From Triticum aestivum (lineage: Eukaryota > Streptophyta > Magnoliopsida > Poales > Poaceae), in the NCBI RefSeq assembly GCF_018294505.1, contig NC_057808.1:359504588-359568587 (forward strand): DNA of 64,000 nt, given 5' to 3'. The notes beneath the pieces were generated by a model that was not told the origin of the DNA, made no database searches, and was given only the letters and a program-made list of their open reading frames with translations. This document shows positions 1 through 10,365 of this stretch, one piece after another (position 1 is the first letter of the stretch; each line of letters opens with the position of its first letter). A program made the translations under genes and the position numbers.

Positions 1-3000
1 GGCAAGGTTAACAAAGGTATATGTGATATACATGTTATTGATGTGTACCTTACTAATACTCGCAGTAGCACCTGGGTATTTGATACTGGTTCTGTTGCTA
101 ATATTTGCAACTCGAAACAGGGGCTACGGATTAAGCGATGATTGGCTAAGGACGAGGTGACGATGCGCGTGGGAAATGGTTGCAAAGTCGATGTGATCGC
201 CGTCGGCACGCTACCTCTACATCTACCTTCGGGATTAGTTTTAGACCTAAATAATTGTTATTTGGTGCCAGTTTTGAGCATGAACATTATATCTGGATCT
301 TGTTTAATGCGAGACGGTTATTCATTTAAATCAGAGAATAATGGTTGTTCTATTTATATGAATAATATCTTTTATGGTCATGCACCCTTGAAGAGTGGTC
401 AATTTTTAATGAATCTTGATAGTAGTGACACACATATTCATAATGTCGAAGCCAAATGATGCAGAGTTGATAATGACAGTGCAAATTATTTGTGGCACTG
501 CCGTTTAGGTCATATCGGTGTAAAGCGCATGAAGAAACTCCATGCTGATGGACTTTTGGAATCACTTGATTATGAATCACTTGGTACTTGCGAACCGTGC
601 CTCATGGGCAAGATGACAAAAACACCGTTCTCCGGAACTATGGAGAGAGCAACAGATTTTTTGGAAATCATACATACAGATGTGTGTGGTCCGATGAATA
701 TTGAGGCTCGTGGCGGATATCGTTATTTTCTCACCTTCACAGATGATTTGAGCAGATATGGGTATATCTACTTAATGAAACATAAGTCTGAAACATTTGA
801 AAAGTTCAAAGAATTTCAGAGTGAAGTTGAAAATCATCGTAACAAGAAAATAAAATTCCTACGATCTGATCGTGGAGGAGAATATTTGAGTTACGAGTTT
901 GGCCTACATTTGAAACAATGCGGAATAGTTTCGCAACTCACGCCACCCGGAACACCACAGCGTAATGGTGTGTCCGAATGTCGTAATCGTACTTTATTAG
1001 ATATGGTGCGATCTATGATGTCTCTTACTGATTTACCGCTACCGTTTTGGGGTTATGCTTTAGAGACGGCTGCATTCACTCTAAATAGGGCACCATTGAA
1101 ATCCGTTGAAACGACACCTTATGAACTATGATTTGGCAAGAAACGAAAGTTGTCGTATCTTAAAGTTTGGGGTTGCGATGCTTATGTGAAGAAACTTCAA
1201 CCTGATAAGCTCGAACCTAAATCGGATAAATGTGTCTTCATAGGATACCCAAAAGAGACTGCTGGGTACACCTTCTATCACAGATCCGAAGGCAAGATAT
1301 TCGTTGCTAGGAATGGATCCTTTCTAGAGAAGGAGTTTCTCTCGAAAGATGTGAGTGGGAGGAAAGTAGAACTTGATGAGGTAACTGTACCTGCTCCCTT
1401 ATTGGAAAGTAGATCATCGCGGAAATCAGTTTCTGCAACACCTACACCAATTAGTGAGGAAGTTAATGATAATGATCATGAAACTTCAGATCAAGTTATT
1501 ACTGAACCTCGTAGGTCAACTAGATCAAGATCCGCACCAGAGTGGTACGGTAATCCTGTTCTGGAGGTCATGTTACTAGACCATGATGAACCTACAAACT
1601 ATGAAGAAGCGATGGTGAGCCCAGATTCCGCAAAATGGCTTGAAGCCATGAAATCCGAGATGGGATCCATGTATGAGAACAAAGTATGGACTTTCGTTGA
1701 CTTGCCCGATGGTCGGCAAGCCATTGAAAATAAATGGATCTTCAAGAAGAAGACTGACACTGATGGTAATGTTACTGTCTATAAAGCTCGACTTGTTGTG
1801 AAAGGTTTTCGACAAGTTCAAGGGATTGACTACGATGAGACCTTCTCACCCGTAGCGATGCGTAAGTCTGTCCGAATCATGTTAGCAATTGCCGCATTTT
1901 ATGATTATGAAATTTGGCAAATGGATGTCAAAACTGCATTCCTGAATGGTTTTTTGGAAGAAGAGTTGTATATGATGCAACCGGAAGGTTTTGTCGATCC
2001 AAAGGGAGCTAACAAAGTGTGCAAGCTCCAGCGATCCATTTATGGACTGGTGCAAGCCTCTTGGAGTTGGAATAAACGCTTTGATAGTGTGATCAAAGCA
2101 TTTGGTTTTATACAGACTTTTGGAGAAGCCTGTATTTACAAGAAAGTGAGTGGGAGCTCAGTAGCATTTATGATATTATATGTGGATGACATATTACTGA
2201 TTGGAAATGATATAGAATTTCTGGATAGCATAAAGGGATACTTGAATAAGAGTTTTTTAATGAAAGACCTCGGTGAAGCTGAATATATATTAGGCATTAA
2301 GATCTATAGAGATAGATCAAGACGCTTAATAGGACTTTCACAAAGCACATACCTTGACAAAGTTTTGAAGAAGTTCAAAATGGATCAAGCAAAGAAAGGG
2401 TTCTTCCCTATACTACAAGGTGTGAGATTGAGTAAGACTCAATGCCCGACCACTGCTGAAGATAGAGAGAAGATGAAAGGTGTTCCCTATGCTTCAGCCA
2501 TAGGCTCTATCATGTATGCAATGCTGTGTACCAGACCTGATGTGTGCCTTGCTATAAGTTTAGCAGGGAGGTACCAAAGTAATCCAGGAGTGGATCACTG
2601 GACAGCGGTCAAGAACATCCTGAAATACCTGAAAAGGACTAAGGATATGTTTCTCGTTTATGGAGGTGAAAAAGAGCTCATCGTAAGTGGTTACGTTGAT
2701 GCAAGCTTTGACACTGATCCGGATGATTCTAAATCGCAAACCGGATACGTATTTACATTGAACAGTGGAGCTGTCAGTTGGTGCAGTTCTAAGCAAAGTG
2801 TCGTGGCGGGATCTACGTGTGAAGCAGAGTACATAGCTGCTTTGGAAGCAGCAAATGAAGGAGTCTGGATGAAGGAGTTCATATCCGATCTAGGTGTTAT
2901 ACCTAGTGCATCGGAACCAATGAAAATCTTTTGTGACAATACTGGTGCAATTGCCTTAGCAAAGGAATCCAGATTTCACAAGAGAACCAAGCACATCAAA

Positions 3001-3162
3001 AGACGCTTCAATTCCATCCGGAATTTAGTCCAGGTAGGAGACATAGAAATTTGCAAGATACATATGGATCTGAATGTTGCAGACCCGTTGACTAAGCCTC
3101 TTCCACGAGCAAAACATGATCAGCACCAAGACTCCATGGGTGTGAGAATCATTACTGTGTAA
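1..3162 (+). pseudogene. Copia gag-pol polyprotein, 5' truncated by the window, three in-frame stops
   Basis: One frame runs from base 1 to the TAA at 3160-3162, with no frameshift. It is interrupted by stops at 139-141, 457-459 and 1129-1131. Domains seen: aspartic protease with active-site Asp-Thr-Gly at 82-90; GAG-pre-integrase region about 440-640; integrase zinc finger with His at 496 and 511 and Cys at 589 and 598; integrase catalytic Asp 679, Asp 868 and Glu 976; the linker to RT about 1150-1600; Copia RT (RVT_2) about 1640-2400 with catalytic YVDD at 2179-2190; RNase H about 2690-3100 with YVDAS (Asp at 2698), CEAEY at 2818-2832 and FCDNTGA with Asp at 2935. Catalytic residues are kept in every enzyme. 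The lesions are therefore point stops in an otherwise well-preserved protein, which suggests a fairly young insertion. Function in the family: processing, reverse transcription and integration of the element RNA in virus-like particles. Confidence 0.93.
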
Positions 3163-3182
3163 TCTAGATTATTGACTCTAGT

Positions 3183-3195
3183 GCAAGTGGGAGAC
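3183..3195 (+). other. polypurine tract of the Copia element
   Basis: The purine-rich sequence CAAGTGGGAGAC sits directly before the TG that opens the 3' LTR and 20 bases after the polyprotein stop. This is the expected place of the plus-strand primer in LTR elements, and the wording is typical of the Angela/BARE clade. Confidence 0.75.
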
Positions 3196-4940
3196 TGAAG
3201 GAAATATGCCCTAGAGGCAATAATAAAGTATTATTTATTTCCTTATATCATGATAAATGTTTATTATTCATGCTAGAATTGTATTAACCGGAAACATAAT
3301 ACATGTGTGAATACATAGACAAACAGAGTGTCACTAGTATGCCTCTACTTGACTAGCTCGTTAATCAAAGATGGTTATGTTTCCTAGCCATAGACATGAG
3401 TTGTCATTTGATTAACGGGATCACCTCATTAGGAGAATGACGTGATTGACTTGACCCATTCCGTTAGCTTAGCACCCGATCGTTTAGTATGTTGCTATTG
3501 CTTTCTTCGTGACTTATACATGTTCCTATGACTATGAGATTATGCAACTCCCGTTTACCGGAGGAACACTTTGTGTGCTACCAAACGTCACAATGTAAAT
3601 GGGTGATTATAAAGGTGCTCTACAGGTGTCTCCAAAGGTACTTGTTGGGTTGGCGTATTTCGAGATTAGGATTTGTCACTCCGATTGTGGGAGAGGTATC
3701 TCTGGGCCCACTCAGTAATGCACATCACTATAAGCCTTGCAAGCATTGTGACTAATGAGTTAGTTGCGGGATGATGTATTACGGAACGAGTAAAGAGACT
3801 TGCCGGTAACGAGATTGAACTAGGTATCGAGATACCGACGATCGAATCTCGGGCAAGTAACATACCGATGACAAAGGGAACAACGTATGTTGTTATGTGG
3901 TCTGACCGATAAAGATCTTCGTAGAATATGTAGGAACCAATATGAGCATCCAGGTTCCGCCATTGGTTATTGACCGGAGAGGTGTCTCGGTCATGTCTAC
4001 ATAGTTCTCGAACCCGTAGGGTCCGCACGCTTAAAGTTACGATGACTGTTATATTATGAGTTTATATGTTTTGATGTACCGAAGGTTGTTCGGAGTCCCG
4101 GATGTGATCACGGACATGACGAGGAGTCTCGAAATGGTCGAGACATAAAGATTGATATATTGGACGACTATATTCGGACACCGGAAGTGTTCCGGAGAAG
4201 TTTCGGATTAAACCGGAGTGCCGGAGGGTTACCGGAACCCCCCGGGGAAGTATTGGGCCTTAGTGGGCCTAGAGGGGAGAGAGAGGGCAGCAGCTAGGAG
4301 GTGGCGCGCCCCCTCCCAGGAGGAATCCTAGTTGGACTAGGAGAGGGGGCGCAGCCCCCTTTCCCTCTCCCTCTCCCTCTCTTTCCTTCCCCCCCCCCCC
4401 TCTTTTCCTAGTTGGACTAGGAAAGGGGAGTCCTACTCCTACTAGAAGGAGGACTCCCCCCCTCTCCTTGGCGCGCCTAGGGCAGCCGGCCTCCCCCTTG
4501 CTCCTTTATATACGGGGGCAAGGGGGCACCTCTAAACACACTTGATATACGATATTTTAGCCGTGTGCGGTGCCCCCCCCCCCTACCATATTACACCTCG
4601 ATAATACCGTTGCGGAGCTTAGGCGAAGCCCTGCGTCGGTGGAACATCATCATCGTCACCACGCCATCGTGCTGAAGAAACTCTCCCTCAACACTCGGCT
4701 GGATCGGAGTTCGAGGGACGTCATCGAGCTGAACGTGTGCTGAACTCGGAGGTGCCGTGCGTTTGGTACTTGATCGGTCGGATCATGAAGACGTATGACT
4801 ACATCAACCGCGTTGTGATAACGCTTCCGCTGTCGGTCTACGAGGGTACGTGGACAAGACTCTCCCCTCTCGTTGCTATGCATCACCATGATCTTGCGTG
4901 TGCGTAGGATTTTTTTTTGAAATTACTACGTTCCCTAACA
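3196..4940 (+). repeat. 3' LTR of the Copia element, 1745 bp
   Basis: It begins TGAAGGAAATATGCC right after the polypurine tract and ends CGTTCCCTAACA, giving the usual TG...CA ends. Its length fits Angela/WIS/BARE-type LTRs (about 1.7-1.8 kb). The first 800 bp are recognisably similar to the LTR at 6191. The 3' third is rich in C and G tracts (poly-C at about 4389-4400 and 4575-4583). A TATA-like motif lies at 4505-4512. The LTR holds no gene; short open frames inside it are chance. Confidence 0.9.
4505..4512 (+). promoter_or_regulatory. TATA box in the 3' LTR
   Basis: TTTATATA followed by a G-rich stretch, about 430 bp before the LTR end, is the position expected for the U3/R boundary promoter of this retrotransposon clade. 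Activity cannot be judged from the sequence. Confidence 0.5.
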
Positions 4941-5367
4941 TCGCGCTCTAGGGAAAATCTCCTATTTCTTCCTTAATTCTATATGCAGATCATTTATTAG
5001 CAAGAAATCAAGCATAACGGTCACCATCTAACGGGCGAGAGGACAACTTTGCAATGAGAAATTATAGCTGTGAGCTTAGAAATAGAAATCGACCAAATTT
5101 TGAAGAAGAGCCTAATAGAATGAAGGGGCTAAGGGGTGTGGAGTAATTAACACATTGAAATGGCATAACAAGCTAAACACAACCCTTTTTTCACCGCAAG
5201 CCAAGCTAACGGCCTGATAATATTGCAAAAATCTACCTCCAAAAGTAGATATATGATGTTGATCTATAGAGGTAACAATAATAATAAAACTAATGTTGTT
5301 TGCCTTGACTACAATTATATACACAAAAAAGTAAGGACATGTAAGATGAAAATATCTTGCTTTCATA
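4941..5367. other. AT-rich stretch without recognisable content
   Basis: Between the Copia LTR and the LINE fragment I see no motif, terminal repeat or coding homology that I recognise. Short open frames on both strands lack family features. It could be the insertion target of the Copia element, possibly more of the same decayed LINE. Confidence 0.4.
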
Positions 5368-5674
5368 AGATTGTCTGAAAGGCGTTCTCTTCCTCGCCCT
5401 CTCGGATGTGCCTTGTGCAACCAAAGTGCAGAAACTATCGACTAGATCATGATTCAATGCCCTTCCGCGCATGAAGTCTGGTTCAATTTGCTACTGAGGC
5501 GAGGTCTGTCGTCGCTCACCCCCACTATTGATGATTTGGCTTGTGGGCAGCGGCATGCCTACGAAGCGAGGATTCCAGGTGTTCGGCAAAATAATACCAT
5601 GGCAATCCTCATCGTTGGGTCTAGGAAGCTATTGCCGGAGCGCAGTGCTCAAGTATTTGAAGGGATAGCACTTA
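5368..5674 (+). pseudogene. degenerate LINE (non-LTR retrotransposon) ORF2 tail, zf-RVT region
   Basis: In the plus frame starting at 5368 the peptide reads RLSERRSLPRPLG, then CALCNQSAETID, a TAG stop at 5443-5445, then IQCPSAHEVWFNLLLRRG, and near the end PERSAQVFEGIAL. This order (adenosine/arginine-rich RL..R, CxxC, a Cys before AxEVWF, then ERNARVF-like) is the hallmark of the zf-RVT segment after the reverse transcriptase of plant LINEs. The RT domain itself is not present, and the reading degrades in the middle (5520-5620). The fragment stops where the next element starts at 5675. The assignment is by recognition of the pattern, with no alignment run. Confidence 0.6.
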
Positions 5675-5727
5675 GGGCATTTCTAACCGATCCCCTAGAA
5701 GTTAAGGGAGTAAACGGCGGAGTAAAG

Positions 5728-5755
5728 TTAGTGGAGTAAATTCTTACTCCACTAA
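5728..5755. repeat. perfect 12-bp inverted repeat with a 4-base loop
   Basis: TTAGTGGAGTAA, ATTC, TTACTCCACTAA: both arms match exactly. The arm word GTGGAGTAA recurs nearby at about 5137 and 5784. It may be part of the subterminal structure of the DNA element starting at 5675. Confidence 0.8.
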
Positions 5756-6043
5756 TGGTGGCCGCACCTAGCCAATCCCCTATAGTAGTGGAGTAAAAAT
5801 AAAATTTTGTAGATTTTGTGTCGTAGCCGCACAAACTTCAAAAACTACACAATACATACCTTAAAAACATTCAAATTAAAACATGCATAGCATAACTGTC
5901 ATAACTCAAGGTTTCATCATCACATTTTTCAAATTTAAACATACGAAGTTCACCCAAAAGACGTCACTACAAACACAATGTTTGATCCAAAATCACCACA
6001 AACATAGCATGTATATGTTGTGAATCGAGCCAATCTTAGGCAT

Positions 6044-6190
6044 GCACCACCACCCCCTCGGCCACCACCACTCAAACGATGTCGTTAGCGAAGAAATCAA
6101 CTCCACCATCCTCTTGGCCAACACCATCAACACCGCCATCCTCTCGGCCACCACCATCACCACCACCATCAGCATCATCTCCGCCACCAC
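6044..6190. repeat. CCACCA/CCATC low-complexity tract
   Basis: A stretch of short C-, A- and T-rich trinucleotide-like repeats (ccaccacca, ccatcctct, ccaccatca), imperfect. On the minus strand it stays open as a Met/Val-rich frame, which is a by-product of composition rather than a gene. Confidence 0.6.
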
Positions 6191-7700
6191 TGATGGAAAT
6201 ATGCCCTAGAGGCAATGATAAAATGGTTACTATTATATTTCCTTAATCATGATAAAGGTTTATTATTCATGCTAGAATTGTATTGACCGGAAACTTAAAT
6301 ACATGTGTGGATACATAAACAAATACCGTGTCCCTAGTAAGCCTCTACTAGACTAGCTCGTTGATCAAAGATGGTTAAAGTTTCCTAAAAATAGACATGA
6401 GTTGTCATTTGATAACACGATCACATCATTAGGAGAATGATGTGATGGACAAGACCCATCCGTTAGCTTAGCATATGATCATTCAGTTTATTGCTACTGC
6501 TTTGTTAATGTCAAAATACATGTTCCTTCGACCATGAGATCATGCAACTCCTGGATACTGGAGGAATACCTTCTGTGCTATCAAACGTCACAACGTAACT
6601 GAGTGATCATAAAGCTGCTCTACGGGTATCTCTGAAGGTGTCTGTTGAGTTGGTGTGAATCGAGATTGGGATTTGTCACTCCGTGTATCGGAGAGGTATC
6701 TCTGGGCCCTCTCAGTAATACACATCACAAGAAGCTTGCAAGCAAAGTGACTAAGGAGTTAGTTGCAAGATGATGTATTACGGAACGAGTAAAGAGACTT
6801 GCCGGTAATGAGATTGAACTAGGTATAGAGATACCGACGTTCGAATCTCGGGCAAGTAACATACCGACAGACAAAGGGAATTAAGTATGTTGTCATAAAG
6901 GTTCAACCGATAAAAGGTCGTCGTGGAATATGTAGGAATCAATATGGGCATCCAGGTCCCGCTATTGGTTATTGACCGAAGAGGTGTCTCGGTCATGACT
7001 ACATAATTCCCGAACCCGTAGGGTCGCACGCTTAACGTTCGTTGACGCTAGAGCAGTATTGGGATATTTGATGAGTGGTAACCAAATGTTGTTCGGAGTC
7101 CCGGATGAGATCCCGGACATCACGAGGAGTCTCGGAATGGTCGAGAGGTAAAGATTTATATATGGGATGTCATATTTTGGTTTCCGGAAAAAGGTGCAGT
7201 TTTTTGTGTATTGTACCGGGAAGCTTCCAGAAGGTTTCGGAGGATTCCGGAGGGGTTCGGAAGTCCACAAGTGGGTTCACCACGACCCAAGGGATAGCAT
7301 GGGCTGCGGGGAGGCGCCCTGGCCTTATTGGGCTAGGCACACCAAGTCCTCAAAAGCCCATGTGGCTAGGGAAGGCAAAAAAGGAAGGAGTCCTAGTAGG
7401 AATAGGATTGGACTTGGAGTCCAAGTCCTCTCCCCCTTAGCTGCGCCCTCGGGCTTGGAGGGGCTGTTTCCCACGCCCCTCCACCTTCGCATCCCTCTTC
7501 CTCTCCGTAGTGCTTAGCGAAGCTCTACTGAGATTCCGCCACCACCACCGCCACCACGCCGTCATGCTGCCGGAGGACTCGAGCTACCACTTCACCATCG
7601 CTCGCTAGATCAAGGAGGTGAAGGCGTCATCAAGCCGTATGTGTGTTGAAGCGGAGGTGTCGTCCGTTCGGCACGTGGATTGGGAGTTCGCGGGATGGAT
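6191..7700 (+). repeat. second Angela-clade Copia LTR, 3' end missing
   Basis: It opens TGATGGAAATATGCC and follows the LTR at 3196 closely for about 800 bp (for example the shared blocks around 'ggagaatga', 'gcaagtaacatacc' and 'ggttattgaccg'). It then diverges in the G-rich middle. No polypurine tract or internal region precedes it, so it is either a solo LTR or a 5' LTR. It stops at 7700, before the expected CA end, exactly where a CACTA-like terminus begins. The last ~200 bp of the LTR do not appear elsewhere in the window. Confidence 0.85.
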
Positions 7701-7707
7701 AACTACT

Positions 7708-7955
7708 AGGAAAAAGGCTACTAGTAGCGCGGGTACCCGCGCTACTAGTATCGCGCCACAGCTAATAGTTAGTAGTAGCGTGGGTTAAACCCACGCTACT
7801 ACTAACTTTGTTAGTAGTAGCGTGTGCCACCCGCGCTACTGCTATTACGTACACGCGCTACTACTAATGAAATAGTAGTAGCGTGGGTAAACAACCAACG
7901 CTACTAGTATCCTATATACTAGTAGCGCTCAGTTTCCTACCCACGCTACTACTAA
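7708..7955. repeat. CACTA subterminal repeats, TAGTAGCG / CGCTACTA
   Basis: The 8-mer CGCTACTA or its complement occurs about ten times in 250 bp, in both orientations, often as closely paired inverted copies (for example GGTACCCGCGCTACTAGTA near 7732 and the pair around 7790). In En/Spm elements such repeats bind the element-coded regulatory protein; here this role is inferred. Confidence 0.75.
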
Positions 7956-8289
7956 CTTATTAGGAATTAAAAAAATAAACCAGTACACATCATTACAAAT
8001 ACAAGATTTATAATAAACCAGCATTAGAACACATCCAGTAAGAGGATACATAATTGACATGGGCTCCTATTTCATGCTTAACTGGACACCGAAGCCAATA
8101 AATGAGCCAAAACCCCATCATTATGCATTGGTACTCACGATTGACCACTTCAAAGAACATGCAAGTATGTGTGTCATTAAGAATTGCAAACATAAGTTTC
8201 TTTCTACTACGGTTGTTGTATCTACTATCACACAGTTCCTCATTCTACCTGTTCTCACTCCAATAATAAGAAAAATGAAAAGGAGAAAT

Positions 8290-8591
8290 AGAGATAATCT
8301 GCCGCAATTGCACTTCGGTGTCATGGATTCAGTCTGCCGCTTCAACATCTCATTATCCTGCAGCAATGGAAATTTGCCCCAAAATTACCTTTTGCAACTC
8401 TTCAAATCTCTTCGTTGAAGCAGACAGTGAGGTCTTAACCTACAAACAAAGATTATCTCATAAGCATTGCAGACTTCAATCATGGGAGAATATAAGAGTG
8501 TACAAGGCATATACAGAAAATGGAACCAACCTTTAAAAGTTCATCTTGTAGCTCCCTATTTTTGGCCAATTCAGTGTCATATTGTGCGCAT
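8290..8591 (-). pseudogene. captured coiled-coil gene fragment, three exon-like pieces
   Basis: On the minus strand three pieces have consistent phase and splice-like borders. Piece a, 8531-8591, follows a CACAG acceptor, reads CAQYDTELAKNRELQDELLK and ends AAG|GTTGGT. Piece b, 8389-8439, follows a TTTGTTTGTAG acceptor, reads VKTSLSASTKRFEELQK and ends AAG|GTAATT. Piece c begins at 8357 after GCTGCAG and reads DNEMLKRQTESMTPKCNC. The Leu/Glu/Lys pattern suggests a coiled coil. The gap between b and c is only 31 bases, too short for a plant intron, so it is either shortened by deletion or not an intron. The leucine-rich stretch followed by C-N-C-G faintly recalls HD-Zip IV zipper ends, but I do not identify the parent gene. 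Confidence 0.4.
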
Positions 8592-9168
8592 CTGTGATAA
8601 CCTCGAGGTAAGATCTCTGCACAAACCTTCCCACTCTGTTGCTATCTTCTACCTATGAATGAAAACAGACCTTACTTGTCATAGAAGCAAATGTGAAAGT
8701 TGATTACAACATGTATGCTAAGTCGCTAACCCATAGAGACAACTAGACCAAATGTGAAAGCTTCCCATGTTGCCGAGGAAGTATATGAGCACCCGTTGAA
8801 ACATCAATTAGCATACATATACATCTCAAATCATATGTAGTATGTGTCTAGTCATCCTACGATTGCCTGAGCTCAGAACTGCATTTCTTATAAAAGCTTT
8901 AGACATGTTCAGGAAACACATGTAGTAGATGACAAGTGTACAGATCACCCATTTTTATAGGTTCAAATACAGATAACAAAAATTAACTAGAAAGAGTTAG
9001 ATGACAGCGAAGCTTAAAGCTGCAGTAAGAAACATGTATTAGATCCCACAAGGCTGCAACCCCTGTCACTGCACTGTCCACACCACACAAAAGCTAAAGT
9101 CTGCAGGTTAAACTCAGATAAGGGAGAATGAAGTAATGAATTGGCAGAGATCCATCTCTTAGCATTAC
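8592..9168. other. non-coding spacer between captured gene fragments
   Basis: AT-rich sequence resembling plant intron. I looked for further SPX exons (the stretch that normally follows MLDDQ) on the minus strand and did not see them. Confidence 0.4.
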
Positions 9169-9586
9169 CTGATCATCAAGCATCTTTGAGAAATCCTTGA
9201 GAACACGGCGACGGTCTTTCTCTCCCTGTTGGAGCTGTTGCCCATATTGTTTTACTTTCTTCTTCATCGGCTTGTAGTTTATATAGTAACCGTGAACATT
9301 GAATCAACAATGCAACGTTAAAAAATTGGTAGCCAAGGCCAAGTGTGCAATTTTTTACACCAATTAGATGGGCACTCAATTGCAATGTTCAATTATTGCA
9401 ATGTTTCTTTATCTTCTTGTTCAGTAAACATGGTAAGAAATCGAGATAAGTTTCATCAGAAGCAGTTGACAGAATATTTGGAGAACTCAATGATACAGGT
9501 CAGTACAAGGTGGGAAAAAACCCTGAATCATACCCTCTCCACTCTGGAACTTGGTCGGCCGTCAACTTTTTCCCAAACCTAACCAT
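9169..9586 (-). pseudogene. captured SPX-domain gene fragment (SPX-MFS/PHT5-like), exons 1-2
   Basis: Minus-strand exon 1 (9535-9586) starts at ATG and reads MVRFGKKLTADQVPEWRG across a GT donor. Exon 2 (9169-9290) reads [18 protein letters not shown], then [22 protein letters not shown], and ends CAG|GTAATG. Together they give 58 codons with no stop and with exactly matching phase. This is the N-terminus of the SPX domain as found in plant SPX-MFS (PHT5/VPT) vacuolar phosphate transporters; the SPX domain senses inositol pyrophosphates and phosphate. The acceptor before exon 2 reads CACG|G instead of AG, so it is probably broken. No third exon or membrane part follows, so this is a gene piece carried by the surrounding transposon, not a working transporter. 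Confidence 0.75.
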
Positions 9587-10317
9587 CTTGACTTGAATAT
9601 GTTAATCTGCCAAGAAATATAAAGACATGTCAGTAGCACAACCAGAGAAATCAGATTTTAGTGTAATTGCTGAGATGCAAGTGCAACAAAATGCAAGAAG
9701 CTATTAAGGCACCACTCTGCTTAGTATATCCCAGGTGCTTTCTGCAATCATATGGCGCAGACACATCAACAAGGATGTGGTCTTGGAAAGTTCAGAGAAG
9801 TTGTGGGCATTTTAAGTGGAACAAACGACAAACACGTAAGGCGACTAAGGAATGGACGTGCAGATAAGAAATCCCCAACATGTACGCCCCTGAAAAATCA
9901 GGGCAGTACCAAAGAATTGGGGCAAGTGACTTATGTAAATGCAAAATTATATAGCCTCTCAGTTCTTGCTATGGATTCTTCAGTCCTTTTCCACATGCCT
10001 AACATATATAACCAATCACAGAAGGATGACCAACATGTCACAGTCCCAGAAACTCCTATAAAATACAAGTAGGCACACATGTCTATTTTCACTTACTAAT
10101 TGACGTTTCTATCAGATCGTGGAAGCGATGAACAACTGTTTATCTTTCTACATCAATTTCGACAGTTAACAGTAAGCAAAGATAGCATTATAATCCCAGC
10201 CAACTACGTATATAACTAGAAAAATGATGAAAACAAGAAGACTGTCCAACCAATTGACTACAATTATTGAGGAGCTGCATGGAGAGTGCTAGTATTAAAA
10301 TCAGCCTTGCAATCTAG
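9587..10317. other. sequence upstream of the captured SPX start, no gene recognised
   Basis: It lies 5' of the SPX ATG and could include captured promoter or 5' leader sequence. A 106-codon plus-strand frame (9752-10072) shows no domain, low-quality codon pattern and no homology that I recognise; I do not call it. Confidence 0.4.
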
Positions 10318-10365
10318 CACTACTGCAGGATGGTGCTAACGCGACACTACGATCAGAGACCCTTC

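Larger units (their letters stand above)
1..4940 (+). mobile_element. Ty1/Copia LTR retrotransposon, Angela/WIS/BARE-1-like, 5' part outside window
   Basis: The segment reads protease, integrase, reverse transcriptase, RNase H, polypurine tract and LTR in that order, which is the Copia order (integrase before RT). The 5' LTR, primer binding site and most of gag lie left of the window. Protein wording and the LTR start TGAAGGAAATATGCC match what I know of the wheat Angela/WIS/BARE-1 clade; this is recognition, not a search. The five bases after the LTR (tcgcg) would be one half of the target duplication, but the other half cannot be seen. The element is non-autonomous as it stands because its polyprotein frame has three internal stops. 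Confidence 0.93.
5675..6190 (+). mobile_element. left end of a probable PIF/Harbinger-like DNA transposon
   Basis: A likely terminal repeat GGGCATTTCTAACCGATCCC starts at 5675 and is preceded by TTA (5672-5674), the three-base target duplication typical of PIF/Harbinger elements. It cuts the LINE reading frame. No transposase motif is visible in the 516 bp present, and the right end is missing because an LTR begins at 6191. It contains a perfect 12-bp inverted repeat (5728-5755) and a CCACCA-rich tract at its right. The superfamily is inferred from the end motif only; a hAT or Mutator-like element with a similar end is possible. Confidence 0.4.
7701..10317 (+). mobile_element. CACTA-like (En/Spm) transposon, left end and body, right end not found
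   Basis: AACTACTAGGAAAAAGGC at 7701 resembles the CACTACTAGGAAAAAG ends of grass CACTA elements, with the first base changed. It is followed by many copies of a CGCTACTA / TAGTAGCG motif in both orientations to about 7955, the usual subterminal transposase-binding arrangement. The end interrupts a Copia LTR. Beyond 7960 there is no transposase that I can recognise; instead there are minus-strand fragments of plant genes with splice signals (8290-8591 and 9169-9586). A matching right terminus (reading CCTAGTAGTG) is not seen before the next CACTA-like terminus at 10318. Confidence 0.6.

Noticed and set aside
5993..6190. Met/Val-rich minus-strand frame
   Set aside because: A translation of the CCACCA/CCATC low-complexity tract.
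7075..7517. Two overlapping plus-strand frames of 116-121 codons
   Set aside because: They lie inside the second Copia LTR and reflect its G-rich composition.
9752..10072. 106-codon plus-strand frame in the first CACTA-like body
   Set aside because: No recognisable domain or repeat and no promoter context; length is within chance for this sequence.
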